Shown here: piece by piece, positions 36,215 to 44,925 of the stretch
Numbering within the stretch: the first letter of the stretch is position 1
How the letters are laid out: each line of letters opens with the position of its first letter
Origin: Lewinella sp. 4G2
GTDB lineage: Bacteria > Bacteroidota > Bacteroidia > Chitinophagales > Saprospiraceae
DNA length: 64,000 nucleotides
Reading direction: 5' to 3'
Assembly (NCBI RefSeq): GCF_001625015.1
Contig: NZ_LVWJ02000014.1
Span: forward strand, 558,001-622,000
Translations under genes and position numbers: made by a program
Notes under the pieces: model-generated
What the model was told of the DNA's origin: nothing
Database searches by the model: none
The model's input: only the letters and a program-made list of their open reading frames with translations

Positions 36215-36500
36215 AGGGGGGAGTGTGTTTGTCTTGGTGGTTTGGTGCTTTGTTTTCTACAAGAAGGATAAGGGGGTAAAGGGGAGAAGGAGGGGAGGGA
36301 TTTGGTGCTTTAGCTACGCTGTTACTTCGTGGTAGGGCTTCGGTACAATTTTTCGCAAAGAAGTTTAAGGCGGAAGAGAGGATTAAGGGGAGAGGGTGGT
36401 GGTGTTTTGGTGCTTTGGTATTTTGGTGCTTTGGGTGCTTTGTTTTCGACAAGAAGGATAAGGAGATAAGGGAGATTAAGGGGAGAAGGATGGTGGTACT
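36215..36500. repeat. GTGCTTTG / AAGAAGGATAAGG repeat tract
   Basis: The 311-bp gap 36197-36507 has no gene. Two related units (36237-36300 and 36428-36500) share GTGCTTTGTTTTC, ACAAGAAGGATAAGG and GGGGAGAAGGA. GGTGCTTTAGCTACGCTGTTACTTCGTGG (in part) matches the tract at 3440-3500. Confidence 0.85.
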
Positions 36501-36507
36501 TTGGTCC

Positions 36508-37965
36508 CTACGCCAACAAATCGTGCACCACGTGGCCGTGTACATCCGTCAGGCGGAAGCGGCGGCCTTGGTGTTTGAAGGTCATGGCTTCGTGGTCGAT
36601 GCCGAGGAGGTGGAGGAGGGTGGCCTGGAAGTCGTGGATGTGGACGGGGTTTTCGGTGATGTTGTACCCAAAATCGTCGGACTTGCCGTAGACCAGGCCG
36701 GGCTTGACGCCGCCGCCAGCCATCCAGATGTTATAGGCGCGGGGGTGGTGGTCGCGGCCGTAATTTTCTGGGGTGAGCTTACCCTGGCTGTAGGCCGTCC
36801 GGCCAAATTCGCCACCCCAGACTAGGAGGGTATCTTCCAGGAGGCCGCGTTGTTTGAGATCCTTGAGTAGGGCGGCGCTCGCCTGGTCCGTATTGTTCGT
36901 GAGGCCGCGGATGTTGGCGGGGCACTGGCCGTGGGCATCCCAACCGCGGTGGTAGAGCTGGATGAAACGGACGTCCTTCTCCGCCAGCCGCCGGGCGAGG
37001 AGGCAATTGGCCGCGTAGGTGCCGGGGATGCGCGAGTCCGGACCGTACATATCGTAGATGTAATCCGGCTCCTTTTCGTCCATCAGGTCGGGGACGCTGG
37101 CCTGCATCCGGAAGGCCATCTCGTACTGGGCGATGCGGGCGTCGATCTCGGGGTCCAAACTTTCGGCGCGCTGCAATTCCTGGAGTTCCTTCAGCCGGTC
37201 GAGTTGGTTCCGGCGGGCCGCCGTCGTGATGCCACCGGGATTATTTAGGTACAATACTGGATCAGCCCCGGCCCGAAACTGCACGCCCTGGTGCTGGCTC
37301 GGTAGAAAGGCCGATCCCCAACTCCGCGGATAAAGCGGCTGGGCACCACCGTTATCCCCCTTGCTGAGCAAGACGACGAAAGCCGGGAAGTTCTCGTTCA
37401 TCGAGCCCAGGCCGTAACTCGCCCAGGCGCCAATGCTCGGCCGGCCGGGGAATTGGCTCCCCGTCTGGATGAACATCACCGCCGGGTCGTGATTGATGGC
37501 GTCCGTATACATGGAGTTCACCCAGCAGATGTCGTCCGCCACCGAGGCCATGTGGGGGACTTGGTCGCTGAGCCACTTCCCGCACTGTCCGTACTGCTTA
37601 AAATCGAAGGCCGATCCCGCCAATGGAAGGGCGCCCTGGCCGGAGGTCATCCCCGTCAGCCGTTGCCCGTTCAGGACGCTGGCGGGGAGTTCCTGGCCGT
37701 GGAGTTCCCGCAACAAGGGTTTATGGCTAAAGAGTTCGTACTGGCTAGGGCCGCCGGACTGAAACATGTAAATCACCCGCTTAGCCCGGGGGGCAATCCC
37801 CCCTACCCCATTGCTTAGCACCCGCGGCAGCGCCCCCATGTCAGACATGCCGCTGAGGGGATTGACGAGGCCAGAAAGCGCCGCTACCCCTAGGCCGGCA
37901 CCGAGCTTATTCAGGAAGTCGCGCCGGGAGTGGATGCGGCCGTATTCGTTGCAGTGGTGGCTCAT
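36508..37965 (-). CDS. DUF1501 family protein (Tat-exported, sulfatase-like)
   Basis: 485 residues. N-terminal Tat signal with SRRDFLNKLGAGLGVAALSG. Conserved DUF1501 points: RVIYMFQSGGPSQYELFSHKP, the region CWVNSMYTDAINHDPAVMFIQTGS, FPAFVVLLSKGDNGGAQPLYPRSWGS, YHRGWDAHG, LVWGGEFGRTAYSQ and GRDHHPRAYNIWMAGGG. The fold is related to alkaline phosphatases/sulfatases, but the biochemical role is not known. It follows the PSD1 gene by 3 bp, an arrangement common in Planctomycetota and marine Bacteroidota. An 18-bp repeat lies near its N-terminus (MGALPRVLS). Confidence 0.92.
   Translation of the reverse strand: MSHHCNEYGRIHSRRDFLNKLGAGLGVAALSGLVNPLSGMSDMGALPRVLSNGVGGIAPRAKRVIYMFQSGGPSQYELFSHKPLLRELHGQELPASVLNGQRLTGMTSGQGALPLAGSAFDFKQYGQCGKWLSDQVPHMASVADDICWVNSMYTDAINHDPAVMFIQTGSQFPGRPSIGAWASYGLGSMNENFPAFVVLLSKGDNGGAQPLYPRSWGSAFLPSQHQGVQFRAGADPVLYLNNPGGITTAARRNQLDRLKELQELQRAESLDPEIDARIAQYEMAFRMQASVPDLMDEKEPDYIYDMYGPDSRIPGTYAANCLLARRLAEKDVRFIQLYHRGWDAHGQCPANIRGLTNNTDQASAALLKDLKQRGLLEDTLLVWGGEFGRTAYSQGKLTPENYGRDHHPRAYNIWMAGGGVKPGLVYGKSDDFGYNITENPVHIHDFQATLLHLLGIDHEAMTFKHQGRRFRLTDVHGHVVHDLLA
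37817..37835 (-). repeat. 18-bp dispersed repeat, in the DUF1501 gene
   Basis: AGCACCCGCGGCAGCGCCC on the plus strand; on the coding strand it is read as GALPRVL, the same frame as in the MFS gene at 30545. Confidence 0.85.
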
Positions 37966-37968
37966 GGC

Positions 37969-40900
37969 TTAGCGTTTTACGTAGGCTTCGTCGAAACTGA
38001 AGAGGATGTTCCCGACGCTCGTCAGAGCCGCAGTGCGCGAGCGGTCGAGGCGTTCCGGTAACGCGAATTCACCTATGGCGAGCAGGGAATCGGCGGCAGC
38101 GGGGGTCCGCTCGAAGCGCTCTAATTCGTCTCGGTAGAGGTCGCGCAGGATGTCCACTTCACCCGGGCCCGCCCGGCGGCCGGTGACGAGGCGGAACGCC
38201 TGGGCCAACTGCTCATCGGTTTGGGAACTCTCCCCCTGCACGCGCTGGGCGAGCACGCGGGCTGCCTCGACGAACTGGGGATCGTTGAGCAAATTCAGTG
38301 CCTGCAGGGGCGTGTTGGTTTTGGACCGCTCCACGATACAGACGTCGCGCCCCGTCGCGTCAAAATTGGTGACGAAGGGCGGCGGCTGGGTACGGCGGAT
38401 GAAGGTGTACATGCTGCGCCGGTATAGGTCGTTGCCGTGGTCCTGTTTGAAGTGGAGGAGGTCCTGGCTGAAGTTGAGCGATTGGATCCAGAGGCCCGGC
38501 GGCTGGTAGGGTTTGACGCTCGGGCCACCCACGCGGCCGTCCAGCAAACCGGACGCAGCGAGGGCATTATCGCGGATCATCTCGGCGGGCAAACGGCCGG
38601 ATGGTCCGGCGGCGAGGTAGATATTTTCGGCGTCCTGATCGCGCAGTTCGGCCGGCATCCGACTATCGCGCCGGTACGTTTCGCTGAGGACCATTGTGCG
38701 GATGAGGGCACGGACGTCCCAATCTTTTTTGAACTCGGTAGCCAGGTGATCGAGCAGTTGCGGATGGCTCGGCAGCGCCCCCTGGCTGCCCAGATCGTGG
38801 GGCGTAGAAATCAGCCCGCGGCCAAAAATAAGCTGCCAGTAGCGGTTCACGGCCACCCGGGCGGTGAGCGGGTTAGCGTCGTCAAAGATCCAGGCGGCGA
38901 GGCCGAGGCGGTTCTTCGGCAGGTTCTCACTGAAGGGCAGCACGGAGGCGGGCGTGGTCGGAAACACTTCCTCCGCCGGTGCATCGTAAGCCCCGCGGTC
39001 GAGCCGGTACGTCTTGCGGATGCCCGGGGTTTCCTGGCTCACCATGAAGCGGGGCAAGGTGTCCTGCGTGCCGTACTTCCGGCGCGCCATATCGCGCAGG
39101 TCTTTTTGCGCTGCGGCGTAGGCGGACTTGGTCTTGAGCAGGTGGCTCTCGGCGGCGTTGGCGGGGATGGCCTCTTCCCGCTCGGCGACCCGCCAGATCT
39201 CCGCCGGGGTGAGGGCGCGGTCGTACAATTTAAGGTCGTCCATGTACCCCAGGAAAACGCCATTTTCGCCGGATTGGGTCCGGTGCGACTGGCCCACGCG
39301 CAGTGGCCAAACGGCGAAGCCGCGCCACTCCTGGCCTTTGAAATCTGGATAGAAATTACCGCGCAGGAAGTCAAACAGGGTCTCCTGTTCCGGCGCCACG
39401 CCGTCCACGTACAGGGTAGCACCCGCCGCGCGGCCCGTTCCGTCGTAGGTGATGGCCACGTGGTACCAGCGGCCCACTTCCAGGCTGTCGATCGTCCGCA
39501 CGTGGATGAGTTCGTTCGGCAGCGCGTGGGTGAGCGTGAGGTTGAGGCGGTTCTCACCGTCGAGGGCCAAATCGTAGCCCTTCCATATCTGGGCCTTGTC
39601 GTTGGCGTTGCCGACGATGGTCTGGGTCAGGCTGCTGTCGCGTTTGGTGGTCTTTACCCACACGGCGTTCGTAAACGCCTCATTAATATGGTACTGCCCG
39701 ATGCCCTGGGGGAAGTAAACGTCGTCGTAAGGGTGGTCGAATTCGATGACGCGGCCGCGGTCGCTGTCCGTCACGATCTCGATTTCGGGAGTGCCCCAGG
39801 CGGAGGCTTGCAGTTGTTTTTTACCGTCCCGCTCGGTCGCGGCGTCGAAAGAAACGTGGTGGGTTGGTCGGGGGGCGCTCACCCTCGGGTTGGCGAGGAA
39901 GGCCTGGAGTTCGTCACCACTAATGGCCACCGCCCGGCGTTTCGCGTTGAGTTGTTCGATGTTGGCGTCGAGCCCGTCCAGCAGTTGGCGGGTGGAGTCA
40001 CTCATCAGCAGGATCGTGGGGCCGAAGTCGCCGTCGTCGGCCGTCATCCCCAGCTCGTTGAAGTTGTTGAAGAAGGCCGAAAAACCGTAGTATTCGGACT
40101 GGCTGAGCGGGTCGAATTTGTGGTCGTGGCAGCGGCTGCAGTCCATCGTCAGCCCCAGCAATCCGGTGGCGACGGTGTTGACGCGATCGAAAACGTAGGT
40201 CAGGCGCATCTCCTCGTCGATGGCGCCGCCCTCGGCCGTTTGCGGGTGCATCCGGTTGAAGGCGGAGGCGATCAGTTGGTCCTGAGTCGGGTCCTCGAAC
40301 AGGTCGCCAGCGAGTTGTTCGGTCACGAATTCATTGAAGGGCCGGTTCTGGCGGAAGGCCTCGATGATCCAATCGCGATAGGGGTAGCTCAGGCGGGCGC
40401 CGTCGGCGTGCATCCCGTGGGAGTCGGCGTAGCGGGCCAGGTCGAGCCACTCCATGGTTAGTCTTTCGGCGCTGGCGCTGGTGCTGAGCAAAGAGTCAAC
40501 GAGCCGGGCGTAGTGGGTATCGGACGGATCTTTGAGCCAGTGATCCATCTGCCGGGGGGAAGGGGGCAGCCCGGTGAGGTCGAGGTAAACGCGACGGACC
40601 AACCGTTCATCGTCGGTCCGGCCGTTGGGCGAAAGACCCTCCTGGCGGAGGCGTTCGTTGATGAAGTGGTCGATACTGCCGGCGGCGGCCATCCCCTCCG
40701 GGTTAGCGGGGACATCCGGGTCGGCGATGGGGAGGAAGGCCCAGTGGTCTTTCCATTCCGCGCCCTGTTCGATCCACTTGTTGAAGAGGGCGATCTCCCG
40801 TGGCTCCATCGTCATGTGGCTTTCGGGGGTGGGCATGACGACGTCCGGATCGTCGCTGATCATCCGCAACAGGGCTTCACTTTTGGCGGGGCTACCGGCG

Positions 40901-41166
40901 CGGAAGGCGTATCCGTTGCCGGAGGCGAGGGGCCCGAAGGCGTTCTCCTCCAGATCCAGCCGCAGATCCGCCTGGCGGGAGCCGGCGTCCGGCCCGTGGC
41001 AGCTCCAGCACCGGTCGGAGAGGATGGGCCGGATGTGCTGGTTGAAGTCCACCGTTTCGGGGAGGGTGGCCATGGCGGTTTGTACCTCGGTAGGGAGGTT
41101 GGGGCCGCAGGCGGTGAGGGTTAGCAATAACAGAAGACCCCAGATTTGGGGAGAGGGGAAACGCAT
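37969..41166 (-). CDS. PSD1-type outer-surface lipoprotein (PSCyt1-DUF1549-LamG-DUF1553)
   Basis: 1065 residues from the ATG at 41166, which starts a lipoprotein signal (IWGLLLLLTLTACGPN); an ATG at 41190 would add 8 residues. Order: PSCyt1 with DRCWSCHGPDAGSRQADLRLD (one c-type heme CxxCH, about 45-65), DUF1549 (about 145-350, LPPSPRQMDHWLKDPSDTHY; MEWLDLARYADSHGMHADG), a second heme-like CxxCH in LLGLTMDCSRCHDHKFDP, a LamG/concanavalin-like insert (about 425-640) and DUF1553 (about 700-1050, FGRGLISTPHDLGSQG; SGRLPAEMIRDNALAASGL). Function unknown; probably acts at the cell surface with DUF1501. Confidence 0.9.
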   Translation of the reverse strand: MRFPSPQIWGLLLLLTLTACGPNLPTEVQTAMATLPETVDFNQHIRPILSDRCWSCHGPDAGSRQADLRLDLEENAFGPLASGNGYAFRAGSPAKSEALLRMISDDPDVVMPTPESHMTMEPREIALFNKWIEQGAEWKDHWAFLPIADPDVPANPEGMAAAGSIDHFINERLRQEGLSPNGRTDDERLVRRVYLDLTGLPPSPRQMDHWLKDPSDTHYARLVDSLLSTSASAERLTMEWLDLARYADSHGMHADGARLSYPYRDWIIEAFRQNRPFNEFVTEQLAGDLFEDPTQDQLIASAFNRMHPQTAEGGAIDEEMRLTYVFDRVNTVATGLLGLTMDCSRCHDHKFDPLSQSEYYGFSAFFNNFNELGMTADDGDFGPTILLMSDSTRQLLDGLDANIEQLNAKRRAVAISGDELQAFLANPRVSAPRPTHHVSFDAATERDGKKQLQASAWGTPEIEIVTDSDRGRVIEFDHPYDDVYFPQGIGQYHINEAFTNAVWVKTTKRDSSLTQTIVGNANDKAQIWKGYDLALDGENRLNLTLTHALPNELIHVRTIDSLEVGRWYHVAITYDGTGRAAGATLYVDGVAPEQETLFDFLRGNFYPDFKGQEWRGFAVWPLRVGQSHRTQSGENGVFLGYMDDLKLYDRALTPAEIWRVAEREEAIPANAAESHLLKTKSAYAAAQKDLRDMARRKYGTQDTLPRFMVSQETPGIRKTYRLDRGAYDAPAEEVFPTTPASVLPFSENLPKNRLGLAAWIFDDANPLTARVAVNRYWQLIFGRGLISTPHDLGSQGALPSHPQLLDHLATEFKKDWDVRALIRTMVLSETYRRDSRMPAELRDQDAENIYLAAGPSGRLPAEMIRDNALAASGLLDGRVGGPSVKPYQPPGLWIQSLNFSQDLLHFKQDHGNDLYRRSMYTFIRRTQPPPFVTNFDATGRDVCIVERSKTNTPLQALNLLNDPQFVEAARVLAQRVQGESSQTDEQLAQAFRLVTGRRAGPGEVDILRDLYRDELERFERTPAAADSLLAIGEFALPERLDRSRTAALTSVGNILFSFDEAYVKR

Positions 41167-41190
41167 GTCGATCGAAACGGGATTAGGCAC

Positions 41191-41198
41191 CTAAGGTA
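41191..41198 (-). promoter_or_regulatory. Possible -7 box of the PSD1-DUF1501 operon
   Basis: TACCTTAG on the minus strand, 24 nt upstream of the ATG at 41166; one mismatch pair from TAnnTTTG at the end. Confidence 0.35.
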
Positions 41199-41362
41199 CG
41201 AATTACCGCTCCGTAATCCGGCGGTATCCCGACAGGATGACGATCGACGTACGTTCACCGTTTTCACTGATTGAGGTCCGTAATTCCTTTAGGCCTAACG
41301 GTTCCTAATGAAGCTAGAGCGTACTGACGTACCGCAATGGGTTGCACGTTGTGCGGATCAAA

Positions 41363-42856
41363 TCACTCCACACTCCATTCGGAACCATCCTTGCCATCCT
41401 TCACCACTACGCCGGCGGCTTTGAGGCCATCCCGCATCTTGTCGGACATGCCCCAGTTCTTTTCGGCGCGGGCCTGGGCGCGGAGGTCGAGGACGAGGTC
41501 CATCACCTTGCCGAACGCCTCATCGTTGGCACCTGCGGCAGCGCCCTCATCTTGCAAGCCGAAGACGTCGAAAAGCAGCGTACCGAGGTCGTTGCGGAAG
41601 ATCTCGAGGGTCTCCTTGCTCACTTCCTTTAAACTGAGTTGGCCACCCTTGAGCGCGTTAATGCGGCTGACCAATTCGAAGACTTTGGCGAGGGCTTTGG
41701 GGGTGTTGAAATCGTCGTCCATTTCGGCGTAGGCAGCGGCGAGGCCGGCAGTGAGTTCCTTGCCGACGGTACCGTTCTGGGCGCCGCCCTGCCCTTCGAG
41801 GTTTTGGAGATTGGCCCAGGCTTCGGTGAGGCGGGCGTAGCCTTTTTTGGCGGCCTGGAGGGCTTCGTCGGTGAGGTCCATCGGGCTCCGGTAGTGGGTT
41901 TGGAGCATGAAGAAGCGTAGCATCATCGGGCTGTAGCTGTCCGTGACGTGGGGGCTATCGCCGGTGAAGAGTTGCTGGGGCGTGATGGTGTTGCCGTCGG
42001 ATTTGGACATCTTCCGGCCGTTCATCAGTAGCATGTTGGTGTGGAGCCAGTAGCGGGCGCCACCGCAGCCGCAGGAGCCGGCGTTCTGGGCGATCTCGTT
42101 TTCGTGGTGGGGGAATTTGAGGTCGTTGCCGCCGCCGTGGATGTCGAATTGCTCGCCGAGGTACTTGGTGCTCATCGCCGAGCATTCGAGGTGCCAGCCG
42201 GGGAAGCCTTCACCCCAGGGGCTGTTCCAGCGGAGGATGTGGTCCGGCGTCGCCTTCATCCAGATGGCGAAATCGGTGGGGTTGCGCTTGTCGCCCTGGG
42301 CTTTGAGTTCCCGGCTTTCGGCGAGGAGCTCGTCGATCTTGCGGCCGGAGAGGTGGCCGTACATGCCATCGTTTTTCTCGTTGAAGGCGGCGACGTCGAA
42401 GTAAACGGAGCCGTTGGATTCGTAGGCGTAGCCGTTCTTGAGGATCTCCTGCACCATCTCGATCTGCTCGATGATGTGGCCGCTGGCGCGGGGCTCGATG
42501 CTGGGTGGCTTGTTGTTGAAGCGGCGCATCATCTCGTGGAAACCGACCGTGTATTTCTGGGCGACCTCCATGGGCTCCAGCTTGGCGACGCGGGCGCCCT
42601 TGCTCATTTTGTCCTCGCCTTCGTCGGTGAGGTGCCCCACGTCGGTGATGTTGCGCACGTAGCGGACCTTGTAGCCGCGGTGGAGGAGGTGGCGGTAGAT
42701 GATGTCAAAACTCGTGAACGTCCGCACGTTGCCCAGGTGCACGTCGCTGTAGACGGTGGGGCCGCAGACGTAGAGGCCGATGAATCCTTCGTTGAGGGGT
42801 TGGAAGACCTCTTTTTTGCGGGAGAGGGAGTTGTAGAGTTTTAGTGCTTGGGGCAT
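41363..42856 (-). CDS. cysS: Cysteinyl-tRNA synthetase
   Basis: 497 residues. Class I enzyme: zinc ligand Cys in [19 protein letters not shown] (HIGH-type HLGN), [30 protein letters not shown] and the [10 protein letters not shown] loop. The C-terminal anticodon-binding part is present. In the linker before it, [13 protein letters not shown] contains the translation of an inserted 18-bp repeat, in a loop where length changes are tolerated. A TAATTTCG box at 42876-42883 may be its -7 element. Confidence 0.97.
   Translation of the reverse strand: MPQALKLYNSLSRKKEVFQPLNEGFIGLYVCGPTVYSDVHLGNVRTFTSFDIIYRHLLHRGYKVRYVRNITDVGHLTDEGEDKMSKGARVAKLEPMEVAQKYTVGFHEMMRRFNNKPPSIEPRASGHIIEQIEMVQEILKNGYAYESNGSVYFDVAAFNEKNDGMYGHLSGRKIDELLAESRELKAQGDKRNPTDFAIWMKATPDHILRWNSPWGEGFPGWHLECSAMSTKYLGEQFDIHGGGNDLKFPHHENEIAQNAGSCGCGGARYWLHTNMLLMNGRKMSKSDGNTITPQQLFTGDSPHVTDSYSPMMLRFFMLQTHYRSPMDLTDEALQAAKKGYARLTEAWANLQNLEGQGGAQNGTVGKELTAGLAAAYAEMDDDFNTPKALAKVFELVSRINALKGGQLSLKEVSKETLEIFRNDLGTLLFDVFGLQDEGAAAGANDEAFGKVMDLVLDLRAQARAEKNWGMSDKMRDGLKAAGVVVKDGKDGSEWSVE
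41528..41546 (-). repeat. 18-bp dispersed repeat, in cysS
   Basis: GGCACCTGCGGCAGCGCCC, read on the coding strand as EGAAAGA, a different frame from the copies in the MFS and DUF1501 genes. Confidence 0.9.
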
Positions 42857-42875
42857 GCCGTAAGATTGGGTGGGG

Positions 42876-42883
42876 CGAAATTA
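42876..42883 (-). promoter_or_regulatory. Possible -7 box of cysS
   Basis: TAATTTCG on the minus strand, 19 nt upstream of the cysS ATG; one mismatch to TAnnTTTG. Confidence 0.35.
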
Positions 42884-42893
42884 CGGTATTGTG

Positions 42894-43348
42894 GGATAGG
42901 GTTGGCCTCCGGCGGTTTCTGGGGAGGAAGAGGAGGAGATAGAGAAACTGAGGATTTTTATGGGGGATGTAGAACTCGTCGGCCTATCGTGGATGGAATT
43001 TCGCAGGAGTGGGGGAGGTTGGGGAGGCCTGCGGCGCTTTTTGGTTTGCTGGCGCAAACGGGTTCGCAGGAGAGGTAGAGAGATGGAGAATTGGAGGTTA
43101 GTTCGGGGGTGCCTCCGGCGGTTGCCAGGGAGAAAGAGGAGGAGGTGGAGAGACTGAGGATTTTTACGGGGGATATAGAACTCGTCGGCTAATTGTAGAT
43201 CGATTTTCGCAGGAGTCGGGGAGGTTGGGGAGGCCTGCGGCGCTGCGTGACATTCCGTCCCGAAGGGCCGGCTTGGGTAGCGTCTTACCCCGGAGGGGTA
43301 CACCTAGTAGCCCGGTGTTCGTCGGAGACGCGCTCCGGGTTTTCGTTA
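42894..43348. repeat. Composite GC-rich repeat cluster (blocks A and B twice, C truncated, D)
   Basis: No gene in the 42857-43444 gap. Block A copies (about 42900-42960 and 43105-43180, each ending in CTGAGGATTTTTA) and block B copies (about 43002-43040 and 43206-43244) form two imperfect tandem units of about 204 bp. A block C, cut short at about 43282, runs directly into block D (43283-43348; GTAGCCCGGTGTTCGTCGG), the same element as at 44816-44884 and, inverted, at 17800-17880. Confidence 0.85.
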
Positions 43349-43412
43349 TAGGCCTCGTGTTCGTTAATGCTACAGTGAGCTAGCTGACTATTCAGTACCG
43401 TAATTACAGTAC

Positions 43413-43420
43413 TACCTTGG
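43413..43420 (+). promoter_or_regulatory. Possible -7 box of the orphan gene at 43445
   Basis: TACCTTGG, 24 nt upstream of the ATG; one mismatch to TAnnTTTG. Confidence 0.35.
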
Positions 43421-43444
43421 ACCGGCATACTAAACATTGCTTCC

Positions 43445-43954
43445 ATGGAACCAAGAATAGGCATACAATTTAATTGGCAGAATAGTGCCTCCGACCGAGA
43501 CCTAAGTACTGGCCCACTACGTAAACTTGCTAAAACAGTTAGTTTGGATGCTGACCATGTATCCATATACTACCCTACGGACCAACCATCGATAAAGCAT
43601 ATAGAGCTCGATCTACTGAAGCGTGAATTATATAAATCCCTCCCGCTCAGCGATTACAGCAATATTTATTGCTACGTGAATTATAGGCATCCGGATTACC
43701 ACAATAATGAAACCACGCATGAAGAACTGATCAGTGAAATTAAAGATCGCACGGACCTTGCCGCCAACCTTGCCGCCAAACAGCCTTTATTTGCGGAAAT
43801 ACTTAGAAAGGATGCCCGGTACAACGACTACAACGCTCTATTCATAACGGCGCTAGATGCCGTTGGGGATGGTCCGCTGAAAATTTCCTTATCCCTACTG
43901 TTTGAGGGAGAGAAGGGGGAAGAGGTCGTATTTGTTAGCTGTATGGTGGAGTGA
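43445..43954 (+). CDS. Orphan soluble protein, unknown, atypically AT-rich
   Basis: 169 residues, no signal peptide, no membrane helix. Looks like a mixed alpha/beta cytoplasmic protein (YSNIYCYVNYRHPDYHNNET in the middle, LKISLSLLFEGEKGEEVVFV at the end). No family recognised. Codons are clearly more AT-rich than in the flanking genes, and it lies between composite repeat clusters, so recent acquisition is plausible. It has its own possible -7 box and no operon partner. Confidence 0.7.
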   Translation: MEPRIGIQFNWQNSASDRDLSTGPLRKLAKTVSLDADHVSIYYPTDQPSIKHIELDLLKRELYKSLPLSDYSNIYCYVNYRHPDYHNNETTHEELISEIKDRTDLAANLAAKQPLFAEILRKDARYNDYNALFITALDAVGDGPLKISLSLLFEGEKGEEVVFVSCMVE

Positions 43955-44063
43955 AGAAATCACCTAGAATCTTGACCTAACAAAATGAACAGCCTCTATC
44001 CAGTGCAAAAATTTACTTTCACATCCTAACTGAGCAACCAGCGCTAGCTTAACTACCCCCCCC

Positions 44064-44633
44064 ATGCCCCACCTAATCTTCGACACCGAAACCACCGGCT
44101 TCCCCAAATCCTGGAAAGCCCCCATGACGGACACCGCCAACTGGCCCGCCATCGTCCAACTCGCCTGGCAATTAGTGGATGATGACTTCCAAACCCTGGA
44201 AGCAGGCTGCCACATCATCAAGTGTAAGGAACGGATATCCCCGAAGGCGGCGAAAGTCCACGGCATCACCAATGAACGGTGCATGGCCGAGGGCCAACCC
44301 ATTCTCGAGGTACTCGCGGAGTTCACCAAAGCCGCCAAACAAGCAGACCGCGTGATCGCCCACAACCTAGACTTCGATTACAAGGTCCTCGGCGCCTCCT
44401 ATCTGCGCCTGAATAAAAAGCATCCCCTGGGTGGTAAGGAAAAACTCTGCACCATGAAGTCCACCGTCGATGTTTGCCAAATACCGGGCAATTACGGCTA
44501 CAAATGGCCAACCCTGGCGGAGTTGTACGATTGCCTCTATGGAGAAGCCGCAATGGGCGCGCACGATGCCGGCGTGGATGTGGAAATTACCCGCAAATGT
44601 CTGGTAGCACTGCGGGCGGAGGGGGAGATTTGA
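44064..44633 (+). CDS. DEDDh-family 3'-5' exonuclease (DnaQ-like)
   Basis: 189 residues. Exonuclease I motif LIFDTETTGFP (Asp7, Glu9), VHGITNERCM (typical of DnaQ proofreading-type domains), exo II AHNLDFDYKVL and exo III GAHDAGVDVEIT with the DEDDh His-Asp. It probably removes nucleotides from DNA or RNA 3' ends. Distinct from the polymerase III epsilon subunit, since no beta-clamp-binding tail is obvious. Single gene between repeat clusters. Confidence 0.88.
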   Translation: MPHLIFDTETTGFPKSWKAPMTDTANWPAIVQLAWQLVDDDFQTLEAGCHIIKCKERISPKAAKVHGITNERCMAEGQPILEVLAEFTKAAKQADRVIAHNLDFDYKVLGASYLRLNKKHPLGGKEKLCTMKSTVDVCQIPGNYGYKWPTLAELYDCLYGEAAMGAHDAGVDVEITRKCLVALRAEGEI

Positions 44634-44673
44634 GGCTCACGTAGAATCCCGCAAGAGTGATTACGTAGCCAAT

Positions 44674-44884
44674 TTCGCAGGAGCTGGGGAGGTTGGGGAG
44701 GCCTGCGGCGCTATGTCACATTCCGTCCCGAAGGGCCGGCCTACGTAGCGGTGGCACACCGTCAGGTGGCCCACTCTACTTTGGGGTGGCCTACTCTACT
44801 TTAGGGCGGTTGGGGTCGTCTTACCCCGGAGGGGTACGCCTAGTAGCCCGGTGTTCGTCGAAGACGCGCTCCGGGTTTTCGTTA
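44674..44884. repeat. Composite repeat cluster, blocks B-C-C'-D
   Basis: Block B 44674-44712, block C 44723-44781, one further GGTGGCCTACTCTACTTT unit, then block D 44816-44884. The order B, C, D is the same as at 43206-43348. Confidence 0.85.
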
Positions 44885-44925
44885 ATTTGGGTTTTCGTTA
44901 TCCCCCCGAAAATTCACCCCCGTCC

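Noticed and set aside
36138..36545. Reading frames in the GTGCTTTG tract
   Set aside because: They encode low-complexity peptides of Lys/His/Pro repeats and exist because of the repeat itself.
38761..38780. Another 18-bp repeat copy in the PSD1 gene (GGCTCGGCAGCGCCCCC)
   Set aside because: Only the GGCAGCGCCC end matches; the rest differs too much.
38437..40461. Plus-strand frame of 674 codons
   Set aside because: Exactly opposite the PSD1 gene; long antisense frames are common in GC-rich genes, and it lacks domain motifs.
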